From Scatophagus argus (taxonomy: Eukaryota; Chordata; Actinopteri; Scatophagidae), in contig NC_058503.1 in assembly GCF_020382885.2 (NCBI RefSeq), positions 423,110 through 487,109 on the forward strand: 64,000 nucleotides of DNA, in the 5' to 3' direction. Shown here piece after piece: positions 27,901 through 33,510 of this stretch (positions are counted from its first letter, which is position 1; every line of letters starts with the position of its first letter). Position numbers and translations under genes: made by a program. The notes under the pieces were generated by a model that did no database searches, had not been told where the DNA came from, and saw nothing but the letters and a program-made list of their open reading frames with translations.

Positions 27901-28221
27901 TGTTGATGCATAGAAATGAGCCTAATGAAGAACTGTTCTTAATGGTAATTCATGGTAACAACCAAGCCAAAGATGAAGAAAGCAAATTTTTCTGGACAGA
28001 AATCAAAGTGCTTGTGGGTAAGGTGGAGGTCAGAAAGCACATGTTGTTAATTCTTCCCTTTACTAGCATAACTATTACAACTGTCTATATTTTGTGTGTT
28101 TTTAACTACAAGTGACCTCCCTGGCTTTAAGATTTGTAAAAATTAATTTAGTGGTAACTTTTTAAAACTTACCATTTCTACCCATCAGCAAGAGCAGAAA
28201 GAACAGTAAACACAGATCCAT
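916..28221 (-). CDS. itgb2: integrin beta-2 (CD18-like), complete, 15 coding exons
   Basis: Beta subunit of leukocyte integrins; it pairs with alpha-L/M/X-type chains at the plasma membrane for adhesion and phagocytosis. Coding exons, 5' to 3': 28221-28173, 27244-27147, 18379-18178, 17927-17757, 16566-16325, 15440-15282, 14925-14830, 14734-14645, 14512-14375, 11908-11718, 8508-8276, 6470-6251, 6126-5915, 2600-2434, 981-916. They sum to 2334 nt (777 residues plus stop) and all introns are GT-AG. Order: signal peptide (1-17), PSI, hybrid, beta-I domain with MIDAS D141-L-S143-Y-S145, four cysteine-rich I-EGF repeats (about 455-635), beta-tail, one membrane span (about 710-732), short tail with NPLF (759-762), the TTT triplet (766-768) and NPTF (771-774). 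The tail and the DYPSVGQLA stretch favour beta-2 over beta-1 or beta-7. Length is close to human (769). A fish-specific beta-2 paralogue cannot be excluded. Confidence 0.96.
982..1317. other. itgb2 last intron, no feature
   Basis: AT-rich intron sequence with nothing recognised. Confidence 0.5.
1318..1965 (+). mobile_element. LINE reverse-transcriptase fragment
   Basis: A plus-strand frame with [37 protein letters not shown] and [12 protein letters not shown]. These are the fingers and palm of a non-LTR reverse transcriptase. The catalytic FADD reads FADN, so the second metal-binding Asp is lost, and the segment between SPVLF and MDRI is shortened. Both ends are truncated. It is related to the minus-strand copy at 35.6-36.7 kb. 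Dead element in the last itgb2 intron. Confidence 0.85.
1966..2433. other. itgb2 intron, no feature
   Basis: Nothing recognised beyond the end of the LINE fragment. Confidence 0.5.
2434..2600 (-). CDS. itgb2: itgb2 exon 15: membrane span and proximal tail
   Basis: 167 nt between AG (2602-2601) and GT (2433-2432). It encodes ECPEPPNVK, a hydrophobic segment of about 22 residues (A710 to about L732), then [13 protein letters not shown]. The Asp738 region is where the family forms a salt bridge with the alpha chain. Confidence 0.95.
2601..3115. other. itgb2 intron with CAA-rich tract
   Basis: A short (CAA)n-like run follows the exon 15 acceptor (about 2625-2655). The rest is unremarkable. Confidence 0.5.
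3306..3330. repeat. 11-bp perfect palindrome
   Basis: caacttaagac, loop tat, then gtcttaagttg. Short perfect stem. Confidence 0.7.
3360..4020 (-). mobile_element. LINE ORF1-like coiled-coil fragment
   Basis: A 97-residue minus-strand frame (3668-3375) has a heptad-like helix ([20 protein letters not shown]). Upstream frames are broken. It resembles the coiled-coil ORF1 proteins of L1/Tx1-type fish LINEs, but I cannot assign a family. An unrelated coiled-coil pseudogene is possible. Confidence 0.4.
4080..4385 (+). repeat. LINE 3' tail with GATTCT repeats
   Basis: T-rich, TTTTATT-rich sequence ending in ggcaataaagtcttttctg and then repeats of attctgattctgat. This is the 3' terminus typical of L2-type fish LINEs, with an internal poly(A)-like signal and a short tandem tail. 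Confidence 0.7.
4386..4990. other. itgb2 intron, no feature
   Basis: No gene or repeat recognised with confidence. Confidence 0.4.
5010..5145. repeat. GT-rich degenerate microsatellite
   Basis: Interrupted tgtgtgcg/gtgtgtgt runs, longest at about 5128-5143. Confidence 0.7.
5279..5319. repeat. 17-bp hairpin
   Basis: Arms 5279-5295 and 5303-5319 pair with one mismatch around a 7-nt loop. Located in an itgb2 intron. Confidence 0.75.
5685..5760. repeat. TTAGCATG-type palindromic repeat
   Basis: Repeated acattagc, agcatgtt and gttagcat words in both orientations; a common fish interspersed repeat core. Confidence 0.45.
5915..6126 (-). CDS. itgb2: itgb2 exon 14: beta-tail domain
   Basis: 212 nt between AG (6128-6127) and GT (5914-5913). 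It contains [20 protein letters not shown] and, further on, EGCWIKFKL, the membrane-proximal beta-tail domain. It ends LQAR plus one base. Confidence 0.95.
6251..6470 (-). CDS. itgb2: itgb2 exon 13: I-EGF 3 to 4
   Basis: 220 nt between AG (6472-6471) and GT (6250-6249). It encodes [20 protein letters not shown], then [12 protein letters not shown] and GCPDPC. The two I-EGF units form the rigid lower leg. Confidence 0.95.
6685..6850 (+). mobile_element. tRNA-derived SINE, decayed
   Basis: Shares gcctagaagttggagaagtg and cttgtgaccggagggt with the better SINE copy at 28.9 kb, then a diverged B-box region. 3' end truncated. Confidence 0.6.
6868..7080 (+). mobile_element. L2-type LINE RT fragment
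   Basis: Reads [25 protein letters not shown] and [15 protein letters not shown] in broken frames, matching the palm region of the LINE at 19.0-23.5 kb. It ends abruptly at a Tc1-type fragment. Confidence 0.75.
7085..7725 (-). mobile_element. Tc1/mariner transposase remnant
   Basis: Minus-strand frames include [18 protein letters not shown], the signature around the second catalytic Asp of Tc1-like transposases, and a Trp-rich stretch upstream. Many stops; dead. No clear terminal repeats were seen. Confidence 0.6.
7750..7990 (-). mobile_element. tRNA-derived SINE, minus orientation, internal deletion
   Basis: The reverse complement reads ccgtggggcagccgtggc, then the gcacttaacccccaatata and ttcactgcatg blocks shared with the SINE at 28.9 kb. 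The B-box part is missing. Confidence 0.6.
8276..8508 (-). CDS. itgb2: itgb2 exon 12: I-EGF 1 to 2
   Basis: 233 nt between AG (8510-8509) and GT (8275-8274). It is cysteine-rich, with the repeated integrin EGF patterns [12 protein letters not shown] and FCECDD. It ends KLCGG across the exon boundary. Confidence 0.94.
8705..9260 (-). mobile_element. LINE ORF2 C-terminal fragment
   Basis: The minus-strand frame 8908-8720 has [20 protein letters not shown] and [10 protein letters not shown], the C-terminal zinc-knuckle-type region of fish LINE ORF2 proteins. Truncated, with broken frames upstream. Confidence 0.55.
9290..9425. repeat. Dispersed repeat fragment
   Basis: Shares cacacaggcacagggagaa and tgcaaactccgcacagaag with the longer copy at 12.7-13.06 kb. 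Confidence 0.6.
9640..9692 (+). repeat. Short LINE tail, GGGATCAATAAAGT(ATCT)n
   Basis: tttccctcgggatcaataa followed by agtatctatctatctatc: the terminal few dozen bases of a 5'-truncated LINE with a tetranucleotide tail. Confidence 0.7.
9700..10039. other. itgb2 intron, no feature
   Basis: Nothing recognised. Confidence 0.4.
10040..11650 (+). mobile_element. L2/Maui-type LINE, 5'-truncated, internally deleted
   Basis: An open frame of 409 residues (10053-11282) carries [49 protein letters not shown] (FADD catalytic motif intact) and the C-terminal [20 protein letters not shown]. Between TATIIP and the thumb, a stretch that should hold the palm's first motif reads as unrelated frame, so a deletion or frameshift lies near 10520-10660. 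The 3' end has ataaagctccttgaatcctt as tail. No 5' endonuclease. The open frame is a decaying element, not a host gene. Confidence 0.85.
11718..11908 (-). CDS. itgb2: itgb2 exon 11: hybrid end, first I-EGF start
   Basis: 191 nt between AG (11910-11909) and GT (11717-11716). It begins IAFDVTVTA, includes [16 protein letters not shown], then CECECDD and CGIC of the first cysteine-rich repeat. It ends in phase 2. Confidence 0.94.
12050..12240 (-). mobile_element. SINE 3' part, minus orientation
   Basis: Shares ctgcgtttaacccaccca and an ACACAC block with the other SINE copies in reverse. Truncated at the junction with the Tigger-like element. Confidence 0.5.
12241..12724 (+). mobile_element. Tigger/pogo-type DNA transposon, 3' end
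   Basis: A 68-residue frame (12244-12450) contains [13 protein letters not shown], resembling the C-terminal tail of fish Tigger (TIGD1-like) transposases. The distal end, read in reverse from 12724, is cagtgaaccctcgtttatcg followed by cgggggttatg, the kind of terminal inverted repeat seen in this superfamily, ending at a TA. The 5' part with the DDE domain is absent. Confidence 0.65.
12725..13060. repeat. Dispersed teleost repeat
   Basis: Contains gtttttggtattgtgggagg, aagccggagtacccggaga and aaacccacacaggcacagcg, then ccagaccgggatttgaacc. Partial copies occur at 9.3 kb and 29.7 kb. Class unknown; no coding capacity. Confidence 0.65.
13470..13850 (+). mobile_element. Highly decayed LINE RT fragment
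   Basis: [18 protein letters not shown] followed by [14 protein letters not shown] echoes the RQGCPLSP motif of the LINE type at 1.3 kb; frames are broken. Confidence 0.45.
13851..14374. other. itgb2 intron, no feature
   Basis: Nothing recognised. Confidence 0.4.
14375..14512 (-). CDS. itgb2: itgb2 exon 10: hybrid domain
   Basis: 138 nt (46 codons) between AG (14514-14513) and GT (14374-14373). It begins [17 protein letters not shown] and ends [11 protein letters not shown]. The C-x-x-V spacing of the second half of the hybrid domain is kept. Confidence 0.92.
14645..14734 (-). CDS. itgb2: itgb2 exon 9: end of beta-I domain
   Basis: 90 nt (30 codons) between AG (14736-14735) and GT (14644-14643). 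It contains [20 protein letters not shown] and ends AYD, the last helix of the beta-I domain before the hybrid domain resumes. Confidence 0.95.
14830..14925 (-). CDS. itgb2: itgb2 exon 8: beta-I domain, YPSVGQL segment
   Basis: 96 nt (32 codons) between AG (14927-14926) and GT (14829-14828). It encodes [18 protein letters not shown] and then FAVT. The YPSVGQLA form is beta-2-like; beta-1 has YPSIAHLV, recalled from family knowledge. Confidence 0.96.
15125..15215 (-). repeat. L2-type LINE tail fragment
   Basis: ttcaactttatttatgtagc and ttcacaacaaaagttttctc match, in reverse, the LINE 3' UTR seen at 50.9 and 54.1 kb. Confidence 0.6.
15282..15440 (-). CDS. itgb2: itgb2 exon 7: beta-I core
   Basis: 159 nt, exactly 53 codons, between AG (15442-15441) and GT (15281-15280). 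It encodes the [19 protein letters not shown] strand-loop and a conserved CHLENSLY stretch of the beta-I domain. Confidence 0.96.
15441..16324. other. itgb2 intron, no feature
   Basis: Apart from ordinary AT-rich intron sequence, nothing is recognised. Confidence 0.4.
16325..16566 (-). CDS. itgb2: itgb2 exon 6: beta-I specificity loop and second metal site
   Basis: 242 nt between AG (16568-16567) and GT (16324-16323). It begins [13 protein letters not shown] small disulphide loop CDENDQQC sits at the ligand-specificity loop, and [15 protein letters not shown] carries the Asn, Asp, Pro and Glu of the synergistic metal site. Confidence 0.97.
16590..16662. repeat. TATC/ATAG microsatellite
   Basis: Runs of tatctatcta and tatatatagatata adjoining the Tc1-like fragment. 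Confidence 0.8.
16664..17562 (+). mobile_element. Tc1-like transposon, internally deleted
   Basis: Inverted terminal repeats at about 16690-16800 and 17460-17555 share cacattttgttatgttacag and caaaattctacacaaaata. Between them a plus-strand transposase remnant reads [22 protein letters not shown] (two residues missing relative to QQDNDPKH) and [18 protein letters not shown]. The N-terminal DNA-binding domain is missing and a stop interrupts the frame. Non-functional. Confidence 0.85.
17757..17927 (-). CDS. itgb2: itgb2 exon 5: beta-I domain with MIDAS
   Basis: 171 nt between AG (17929-17928) and GT (17756-17755). It encodes [16 protein letters not shown], the integrin beta signature. D141, S143 and S145 are the metal-ion-dependent adhesion site residues that bind ligand through a divalent cation. 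Confidence 0.97.
18178..18379 (-). CDS. itgb2: itgb2 exon 4: PSI end and hybrid domain start
   Basis: 202 nt between AG (18381-18380) and GT (18177-18176). It begins NFTKPGEQ, continues with RCDT, and carries the conserved LSPQK strand followed by a run ending LRLRPG, which opens the hybrid domain. It ends in phase 1. Confidence 0.93.
18715..18960 (-). repeat. L2-type LINE 3' UTR with (AATTC)n tail, minus orientation
   Basis: About ten TTCAA-type pentamers, then the block gtctctaggtgctttacaga and a GA-rich stretch, matching in reverse the LINE tail at 52.87 kb. Confidence 0.7.
19000..23490 (+). mobile_element. L2/CR1-type LINE, near full length, broken frames
   Basis: In order: an apurinic-like endonuclease region (about 19560-20320: [45 protein letters not shown]), a linker (20481-21146), reverse transcriptase (21648-22556: [44 protein letters not shown] with YADD intact), thumb and C-terminus (22589-22950), a CT-rich 3' UTR and a (GAATT)n tail. 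Several stops and frameshifts separate the blocks, so it cannot encode one protein. It accounts for about half of the large itgb2 intron. Confidence 0.9.
23491..23750 (-). mobile_element. L2-type LINE RT fragment, minus
   Basis: The minus frame reads [20 protein letters not shown] and [20 protein letters not shown], followed upstream by the [14 protein letters not shown] region. Same clade as the plus-strand copy but a different subfamily; the two meet tail to tail. Confidence 0.75.
23795..24128 (-). mobile_element. LTR fragment, minus orientation
   Basis: The reverse strand begins tgtcacgctgtattag at 24128 and shares its downstream sequence with the LTR pieces at 33.2-33.5 kb and, more distantly, with the solo LTR at 61.7 kb. 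Truncated at the LINE side. Confidence 0.55.
24130..24665 (-). mobile_element. LINE endonuclease fragment, minus
   Basis: The reverse strand reads [20 protein letters not shown] and then LLSDH, the endonuclease catalytic stretch of the same LINE clade. Frames broken. A related fragment lies at 52.95-53.28 kb. Confidence 0.65.
24666..27146. other. itgb2 intron 3, mostly unannotated
   Basis: No gene found on either strand. The only notable structure is the GCGC-rich repeat at about 25510-25620 (separate entry). Confidence 0.4.
25510..25620. repeat. GCGC-word cluster
   Basis: gcgctgaagtgcgctgaatg, aagtgcgctcaatgcgctgg, and caaacgcgcac twice in tandem, in otherwise AT-rich DNA. GTGCGC and GCGCAC words oppose each other. 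Confidence 0.6.
27147..27244 (-). CDS. itgb2: itgb2 exon 3: PSI domain
   Basis: 98 nt between AG (27246-27245) and GT (27146-27145). It encodes the first cysteines of the plexin-semaphorin-integrin domain, with the pattern C-x(5)-C-x(7)-C-x(2)-C and then YCVWCKQL. The product joins in frame to NFTKPG of the next exon, across an intron of about 8.8 kb. Confidence 0.93.
27245..28172. other. itgb2 intron 2, no feature
   Basis: Nothing recognised. Confidence 0.4.
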
Positions 28222-28224
28222 GTC
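28173..28224 (-). CDS. itgb2: itgb2 exon 2: start codon and signal peptide
   Basis: The acceptor AG is at 28226-28225, the ATG at 28221-28219 and the donor GT at 28172-28171. It encodes [16 protein letters not shown] plus one base of the next codon. A leucine-rich core right after Met makes a clear signal peptide, which fixes this start. The three bases before the ATG are untranslated. Confidence 0.92.
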
Positions 28225-28514
28225 CTGATGACAAAAAACACAACATTCCAATTTTTCTCTTAGTCCAGTATTAAATATATCAAATATTCCCAGTACAAGT
28301 ACAATGCAAAACTGTCTGAAAGCATATATTAACAATATATACAAAATAATTCTAACCAGATATGAGAATCAAAAAAATTCTACAGTCCCTACAGTCACAG
28401 TACAATTTCTTATTAAAAGCAAATAGTTCCATAGTCTGCAAATGGTTAATCCAAATCCTTGTTGAAATGAGTATAAAGGATACTGTGGATACCTGTGACA
28501 GTGCAGACACTGGA

Positions 28515-28565
28515 GCTTATACATATATATACATATATATATACCTGGAGGAACCTCCAGGTTCC
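28515..28565. repeat. TATACA repeat and palindrome
   Basis: Short acatatatat repeat followed by the perfect palindrome acctggag-gaac-ctccaggt. Confidence 0.6.
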
Positions 28566-28624
28566 ATGGAAGATAGTGCTGTTTCTTTCTTAGGGTGTTA
28601 ACCTTGTAGCCAAGCATCTCAAAG

Positions 28625-28890
28625 ATTACTGTTGCTCACAACCTCTGTTGCAGTTCATCCAAAACTGTCAACAGTTTGGGGAAGGCCCTTTTCTGGTCCA
28701 TCATGACTGTGCCCCAGTACACAAAGCAAGGTCCATAAAGACATGATTGGATGAGTTGGTGTGGAAGAACTCGACTGGCCCTCACAGAGGCTGGACCTCA
28801 ATCCCATCGACCATCTTTAGGATGAACTGGAACAGAGATTGTGAGACGGGCTTTTTCATCCAACATCAGTGCCTGACTGCAGTATTGCTC
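28625..28890 (+). mobile_element. Tc1/mariner transposase C-terminal fragment
   Basis: Reads DCAPVHKARSIKTWLDE and, in another frame, DLNPIDHL followed by DELEQRL, i.e. the third catalytic block of a Tc1-like transposase. Stops and a frameshift; dead. Confidence 0.6.
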
Positions 28891-28894
28891 TAGG

Positions 28895-29248
28895 AAACAC
28901 TAGAGGTTGGAGAAGTGGCTTGTGGTCGGAGGGTCACCGGTTCGATTCCCCCACCGGACAGGCAGGAAAAATTTGGGTGTGGTGGAGTGATTAATGCGAA
29001 AAATGCCCCCCTCCACCATTAGCAAGCTGATGTGCCCTTGAGCAAGGCACTTAACCCCCCAATATGCTCCCCGGGCACTTGATGCTGCCCACTGCTCCTG
29101 TGTGTGTTTCACTGCATGTAATTTGCTGGGTGTTGCATGTGTGTGTTCATCTAAGGATGGGTCAAATGCAGAGGACGAATTCAGTGTCTGTATGTAAAAA
29201 TATATACACTGTCAATAAAGCTGATTCTTCTTCTTCTTCTTCTTCTTA
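28895..29248 (+). mobile_element. tRNA-derived SINE, best copy of its family
   Basis: tagaggttggagaagtggc head, a canonical B box ggttcgattcc at 28940-28950, the shared body block gcaaggcacttaacccccca, and a 3' tail gtcaataaagctgattctt with (CTT)n. The tail resembles that of L2-type LINEs, the presumed source of its reverse transcriptase. Confidence 0.7.
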
Positions 29249-29659
29249 AAGCAAGCGTGGACACTGTTATAGCTGGAAAGCTGACTATGTATTTAGAATT
29301 TGATGCCATTAATTTAGGTCCAGAATTTAGCTCTGCCTATACCCCTTCCCTGAACTGATTTAACTGCAATCACCAGGACATCATAATTCACTGGCTTCCC
29401 ACTTACTAACAGTGCCTAGAACTGGTGATCCACATGGACACTACAACAATCTGGGGTGTACCTGTGCCTTTAATTGGACAAATAATATTCTTTAGATCAA
29501 CTTTATTACCCTTTTAGCCTTTGTAATGTTACATAAGGCAAAACAATTGTTACACAATGTTATGTCAGAAATACCAAATGAAAGGCTTGGCCAATCTAAA
29601 GACCAACAGCGTGATCATTAGTTACAACCATAATTTCAGAAAGTTGGGACAGTTTGTAA
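29249..29659. other. itgb2 intron 1, no feature
   Basis: Nothing recognised. Confidence 0.4.
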
Positions 29660-29930
29660 AGCATAAATAAAACATCCATCTATTTTCTATCACTGTTTAT
29701 CCTTTCCACAGTTGAGGGGACTGGGTGGGTGTGGGGTTCCTGGAGCCTGTTCCTGCTGAGGCAGGTTACACCCTTGAAAGGTCATCACAGGGCCGACATA
29801 TGACCACAATCACACCTATGGGCAAGAGTCATCAATTATCCGAACTTGCACGTTTTCTGGCATGGCAAACTTCTTGCTGTGAGGTGACAGTCCTGACCAC
29901 TGCACCACTGTGCCAACATAGATAAAACAC
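29660..29930. repeat. Dispersed repeat, diverged copy
   Basis: Matches parts of the repeat at 12.7-13.06 kb (cctggagcctgttcctgctg, cttgctgtgaggtgacagt, accactgcaccactgt). Confidence 0.55.
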
Positions 29931-29989
29931 AACTTTATAATTTACGAAAGCTCTTTCACATATTCAATTGAAAACAATTCCACATGGTG

Positions 29990-30430
29990 CATCCACAAAG
30001 CAATCAGCATTGCAGATGACACCACTCATCCCTCACACACACTCTTCACACTCCTGCTGTCGGGTACTGGAGCATTTGGCCCAACACTACCAGACTCTGA
30101 AATAGCTTCTTTCCTCAAGCCATCAGACTAAACTCCCAATGAAAGGGCTGACACAGTCAGTTATACACATACACATGCAAAAACATACACTTACACTCAA
30201 GACAAACACAAACCCAAAACCCAAAACACCTGTATTAACAACCACACTTGAATGTCTTGTTGTATTGCATTGTCTTGTCTGTCCTCCTTATGTTGAACTG
30301 TGTATATACTTTTGTATGTTTGTGCATATTTCTTATATTTATTATTTATTCTATATTTCTCTGTTTTATTGTTTATTTTTCTATTTTTATTTTTTACCTA
30401 TGTCCTGGGAACATCATACAGTCAGAGAAT
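29990..30430 (+). mobile_element. L2/Maui-type LINE 3' end
   Basis: Broken frames echo ADDTTHPSHTLF-type and LLSGTGAFGPTLPDSEIASF sequence, followed by a T-rich 3' UTR. It corresponds to the C-terminus of the element at 10.0-11.65 kb. Confidence 0.55.
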
Positions 30431-31590
30431 TGCATGTGAGTATGATATGTGTGAAACCGTTAAATGTAACACTGAATATAAATATAATATAATTTCCGGG
30501 ACACAGAGGCTGTTAGCACCATAAAAGGCAAAAGGGAACGTTGAAATGTTGTGTCATCAATACATTTCCTCTTTGTGACTCATGAGAAAGCAGAACATAC
30601 AGACATCTCTCTTTTTTATTTTGTTTCTTTGTTAATTCTATTCCAACCAACTAATGTATTAAGACCTGAAGATTAGTTTACAAAACAGGACCCATCTCAA
30701 TTATAGATCAGAATCCTCAATGCCTTCAACTGATCAAGTCAGTTGATATTGTGATTTTCAAAACAAATATTCAATGACATTTTCACAAACCAGTTCAGAC
30801 AATCGGAGTATGGCCAGATACCCGCTTTGCCTGGTTGGTAATCTAGCCTTACTTTAGTCATAAGATGACACAATAAAGCTCCTTTTAGCTGCAATGCTGC
30901 ACACGGATAAAACCAACTTCATGATGATTCATCAGTTCAGTTAACAGGATACTTTTTTAATAAAAATGAAAAACCACTCAATAAAACAACATGCAGCCTT
31001 ATTAAATGAAGAAGCAGTAGCAGGGTTAGTAAAAATACAAATATATTCAGGTACTTCTATGTTTCATCACTCACTATCTGAATTTGAAAGAGATGATGTG
31101 TGAGGTTCATTAAAACCAACTGTTAACTGTTGAGCTTAAATTCACTTAGTTAAAGTGATGATATGTTAGACAATTTAAATAATTATGTATAACATTATTT
31201 TTAAAGTATATTAAATTACAGTATACATAATTATTTATGTATACCCTAATGTATTTAAAAATGAACAGTTCTGGGATTCAGAGATCAAATTTAAACACAA
31301 ATCTTGTTCTCTTTTTATGAGAATGTGTCAGTAGATAAATCAATTGATAATTCAGCTGCCTTAAACTTCCTCTCAAAGAGCAAGAAACTTGTCTACCTTA
31401 TTTGGTGTCATATGAATCCCCACATTGTCACAGACGCTTTTCATATTACTTTTATAGAGTTTTCGTTTTAAGACACTATATGGTTCTACACTTAGTATTT
31501 GACATAAAACATAGTTTATTGTGTCTTTCATTCTATTTGTTTGAGACACATTACCAGCTGTTCATGTATCAAAAATAAAAAGTGAAGAGC
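30431..31590. other. itgb2 intron 1, no feature
   Basis: AT-rich, nothing recognised. Confidence 0.4.
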
Positions 31591-31598
31591 AAACTTAC

Positions 31599-31740
31599 CA
31601 GTAACAGGAAGATCTCGTTCTGCTCTGTGGTTTACAGTTTGTGCTGAACGCTGGCTGGGTGGAGAGACTTCACCAAGATGACAGGAAGTTTGATGCAACC
31701 ACGAGTGTGTTCAAGAGAACAGTGTCACAGAGTTGGCCAC
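31599..31740 (-). promoter_or_regulatory. itgb2: itgb2 non-coding first exon and core promoter (putative)
   Basis: A good splice donor (GTAAGT at 31598-31593) follows TTCCTGTTACTG, and the ATG exon has an acceptor 5 nt before its start, as in mammalian ITGB2 with its untranslated exon 1. No TATA box was seen. An Ets/PU.1-type CAGGAAGT lies at 31682-31689 and a RUNX-type ACCACA word (minus strand) near 31627-31632. The transcription start and the upper boundary are guesses. Confidence 0.45.
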
Positions 31741-31754
31741 ACACCATGGTGCTA

Positions 31755-31760
31755 AGATAG

Positions 31761-31793
<33 letters not shown>

Positions 31794-31794
31794 T
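31755..31794. repeat. (GATA)n microsatellite upstream of itgb2
   Basis: About nine tandem GATA units lie right behind the putative first exon of itgb2. The repeat could supply GATA-factor sites, but it may be a plain microsatellite. Confidence 0.85.
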
Positions 31795-32026
31795 AGAACT
31801 CAAATTTATTTAAAAATGTATTTTACATTAATTTGAAGTCGATATATTTGTATCAGTTATCAAACCATATAAAGGAACAGTTTTTTGTTTTATAAAACAC
31901 CATTTCTAAAAATAAGCATCATTCGCCTCATAACTCAATTGTGTCGGCTCCATCAGACACACTAAAACATATGCTATTTGAATTTGTTCAGGACAACAAG
32001 AATTTAAAGTTCTTAAGTATCTAATA

Positions 32027-32366
32027 CAGTGGTTCTTAACCTGGGTTCTATCGAACCCTAGGGGTTCGATGAGTCGGTCTCAGCTGTTCGGCGGAGCGTC
32101 CGCCGCGGAGGTCAAGACACACCCGACTCATTGTGTCAATTCGTGATGACACGCCCCGCTTGGCCATCACTGGCTGCAGATGATCACGTTACATTGCTTG
32201 GCCAATCAGTGCTGCGGGGAATTTAGCGCGCTCAGTAGAAAAAAAACATATGCCTATGTCTTGAATTTGAAAAAAATCAGATTTTATTTTTCACTAAAGA
32301 AGGGTTCGGTGAATGCGCATATGAAACTGGTGGGGTTCGGTACCTCCACAAGGTTAAGAACCACTG
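32027..32366. mobile_element. hAT-type MITE with perfect 8-bp duplication
   Basis: Terminal inverted repeats cagtggttcttaacct... and ...aggttaagaaccactg bound a 340-bp element. It is flanked by identical 8-mers atctaata at 32019-32026 and 32367-32374, the target duplication size of hAT transposons. The interior is GC-rich for this region (gttcggcggagcgtccgccg) and has no transposase. Confidence 0.92.
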
Positions 32367-32379
32367 ATCTAATAATAAT

Positions 32380-33125
32380 GTTCAGTTACTCTGATATGTA
32401 ATAAAATGCAATATAGAAACTTTGGTTCTGATTTCACACTACTCTGAAATCCCCAGTTCCTAAATTCTGGTATTTTCTACCTTTGTTTTTAGTGTTAAGA
32501 CCATATAAACTATTTCCTTCCTTGAAAAATGAGACAATAGGATGTACTTTCTGTCTAGCCATGGCTTCCTACAGCACAGCTCTAAGATGACAAATGTATC
32601 AAAATTCTAACTAGACCTTGGAACGTGATTTTTATTTACTTGACATGATTCATTAACATGATTAAAATATATTTATGGATTAAATATTGGACATGAATGT
32701 ATATGGAAGGAGAAGTAGCGGAGGAGAGTGAAGCTCAGTGCATCATAGGAGATACCAGCAGTCTATACCTATAGCAGCATAACTAGGGGTCAGTCTAGGC
32801 CAGCCCTAACGATGAGCTTTATCAAAAAGGAAGTCTGCTCTTGAACGTAGAGTGGGTGTCTGCCTCCTGGACTGAAACCAGAAGATGATTCCATCAGAAA
32901 GGAGCTTGATAACTAAAAGTGCTGGTTTGTGATGAGCTCTAAAATCCTCAAATAAACTATTATGTACAAAGTCACACAGCTAATTAGCAACTGCTTTCTC
33001 AAGGATCCTAGAGAGAAAGGTAAGGTTAGATATCATTCTATAGTTGCCCCAAACCTCTGGATCAAGAGTAGGCTTTTTAAGGAGAGATTTGATTACAGTT
33101 ACTTTAGTATCAGGAAGTACGGCAT
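32380..33125. other. Intergenic region between itgb2 and mmadhc
   Basis: No gene. 32800-33120 looks like decayed retroelement sequence, but I could not assign it. Confidence 0.35.
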
Positions 33126-33510
33126 CGCTGATGCAGAGAAAGCTGAACCCCGACACAGAGACTCACAGAGGAGGCAGGCAGGCAGGAGATCGAAATAATA
33201 ATATCTTTAATGAAATGAAAATTCAAAAAGGCTCATCCCAAAAACTGTGGCACAAGGATCAACAAACAAAACTGTGGCAAAAATCATGGCAAGACAAGAC
33301 AAGGAAAATCCTAGCATGAAAACAGCATGGCAAAAGCAATTCCAGACATGAAGACAATACAATACACTGACAACAGGGAAGATGAGGACTAAATAGACAA
33401 CATAACAAGACACAGGTGAAACACATTAGGGAGGACAAAGCAATCAGGATCACCAAGGCAAAGTTACATGAAACAGACACACAGGGCAAGTGACGCTTTC
33501 AAAATAAAAC
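33126..33510 (-). mobile_element. LTR fragment, part 1 (minus), interrupted by a LINE
   Basis: Sequence such as acaggtgaaacacattaggg and catgaaacagacacacaggg is shared with the LTR fragment at 23.8-24.1 kb. Homology continues beyond the LINE, at 35146-35235. Confidence 0.55.

Noticed and set aside
31755..31794. Short regular repeats as a CRISPR-like array
   Set aside because: Plain GATA microsatellite without spacers; eukaryotic context.
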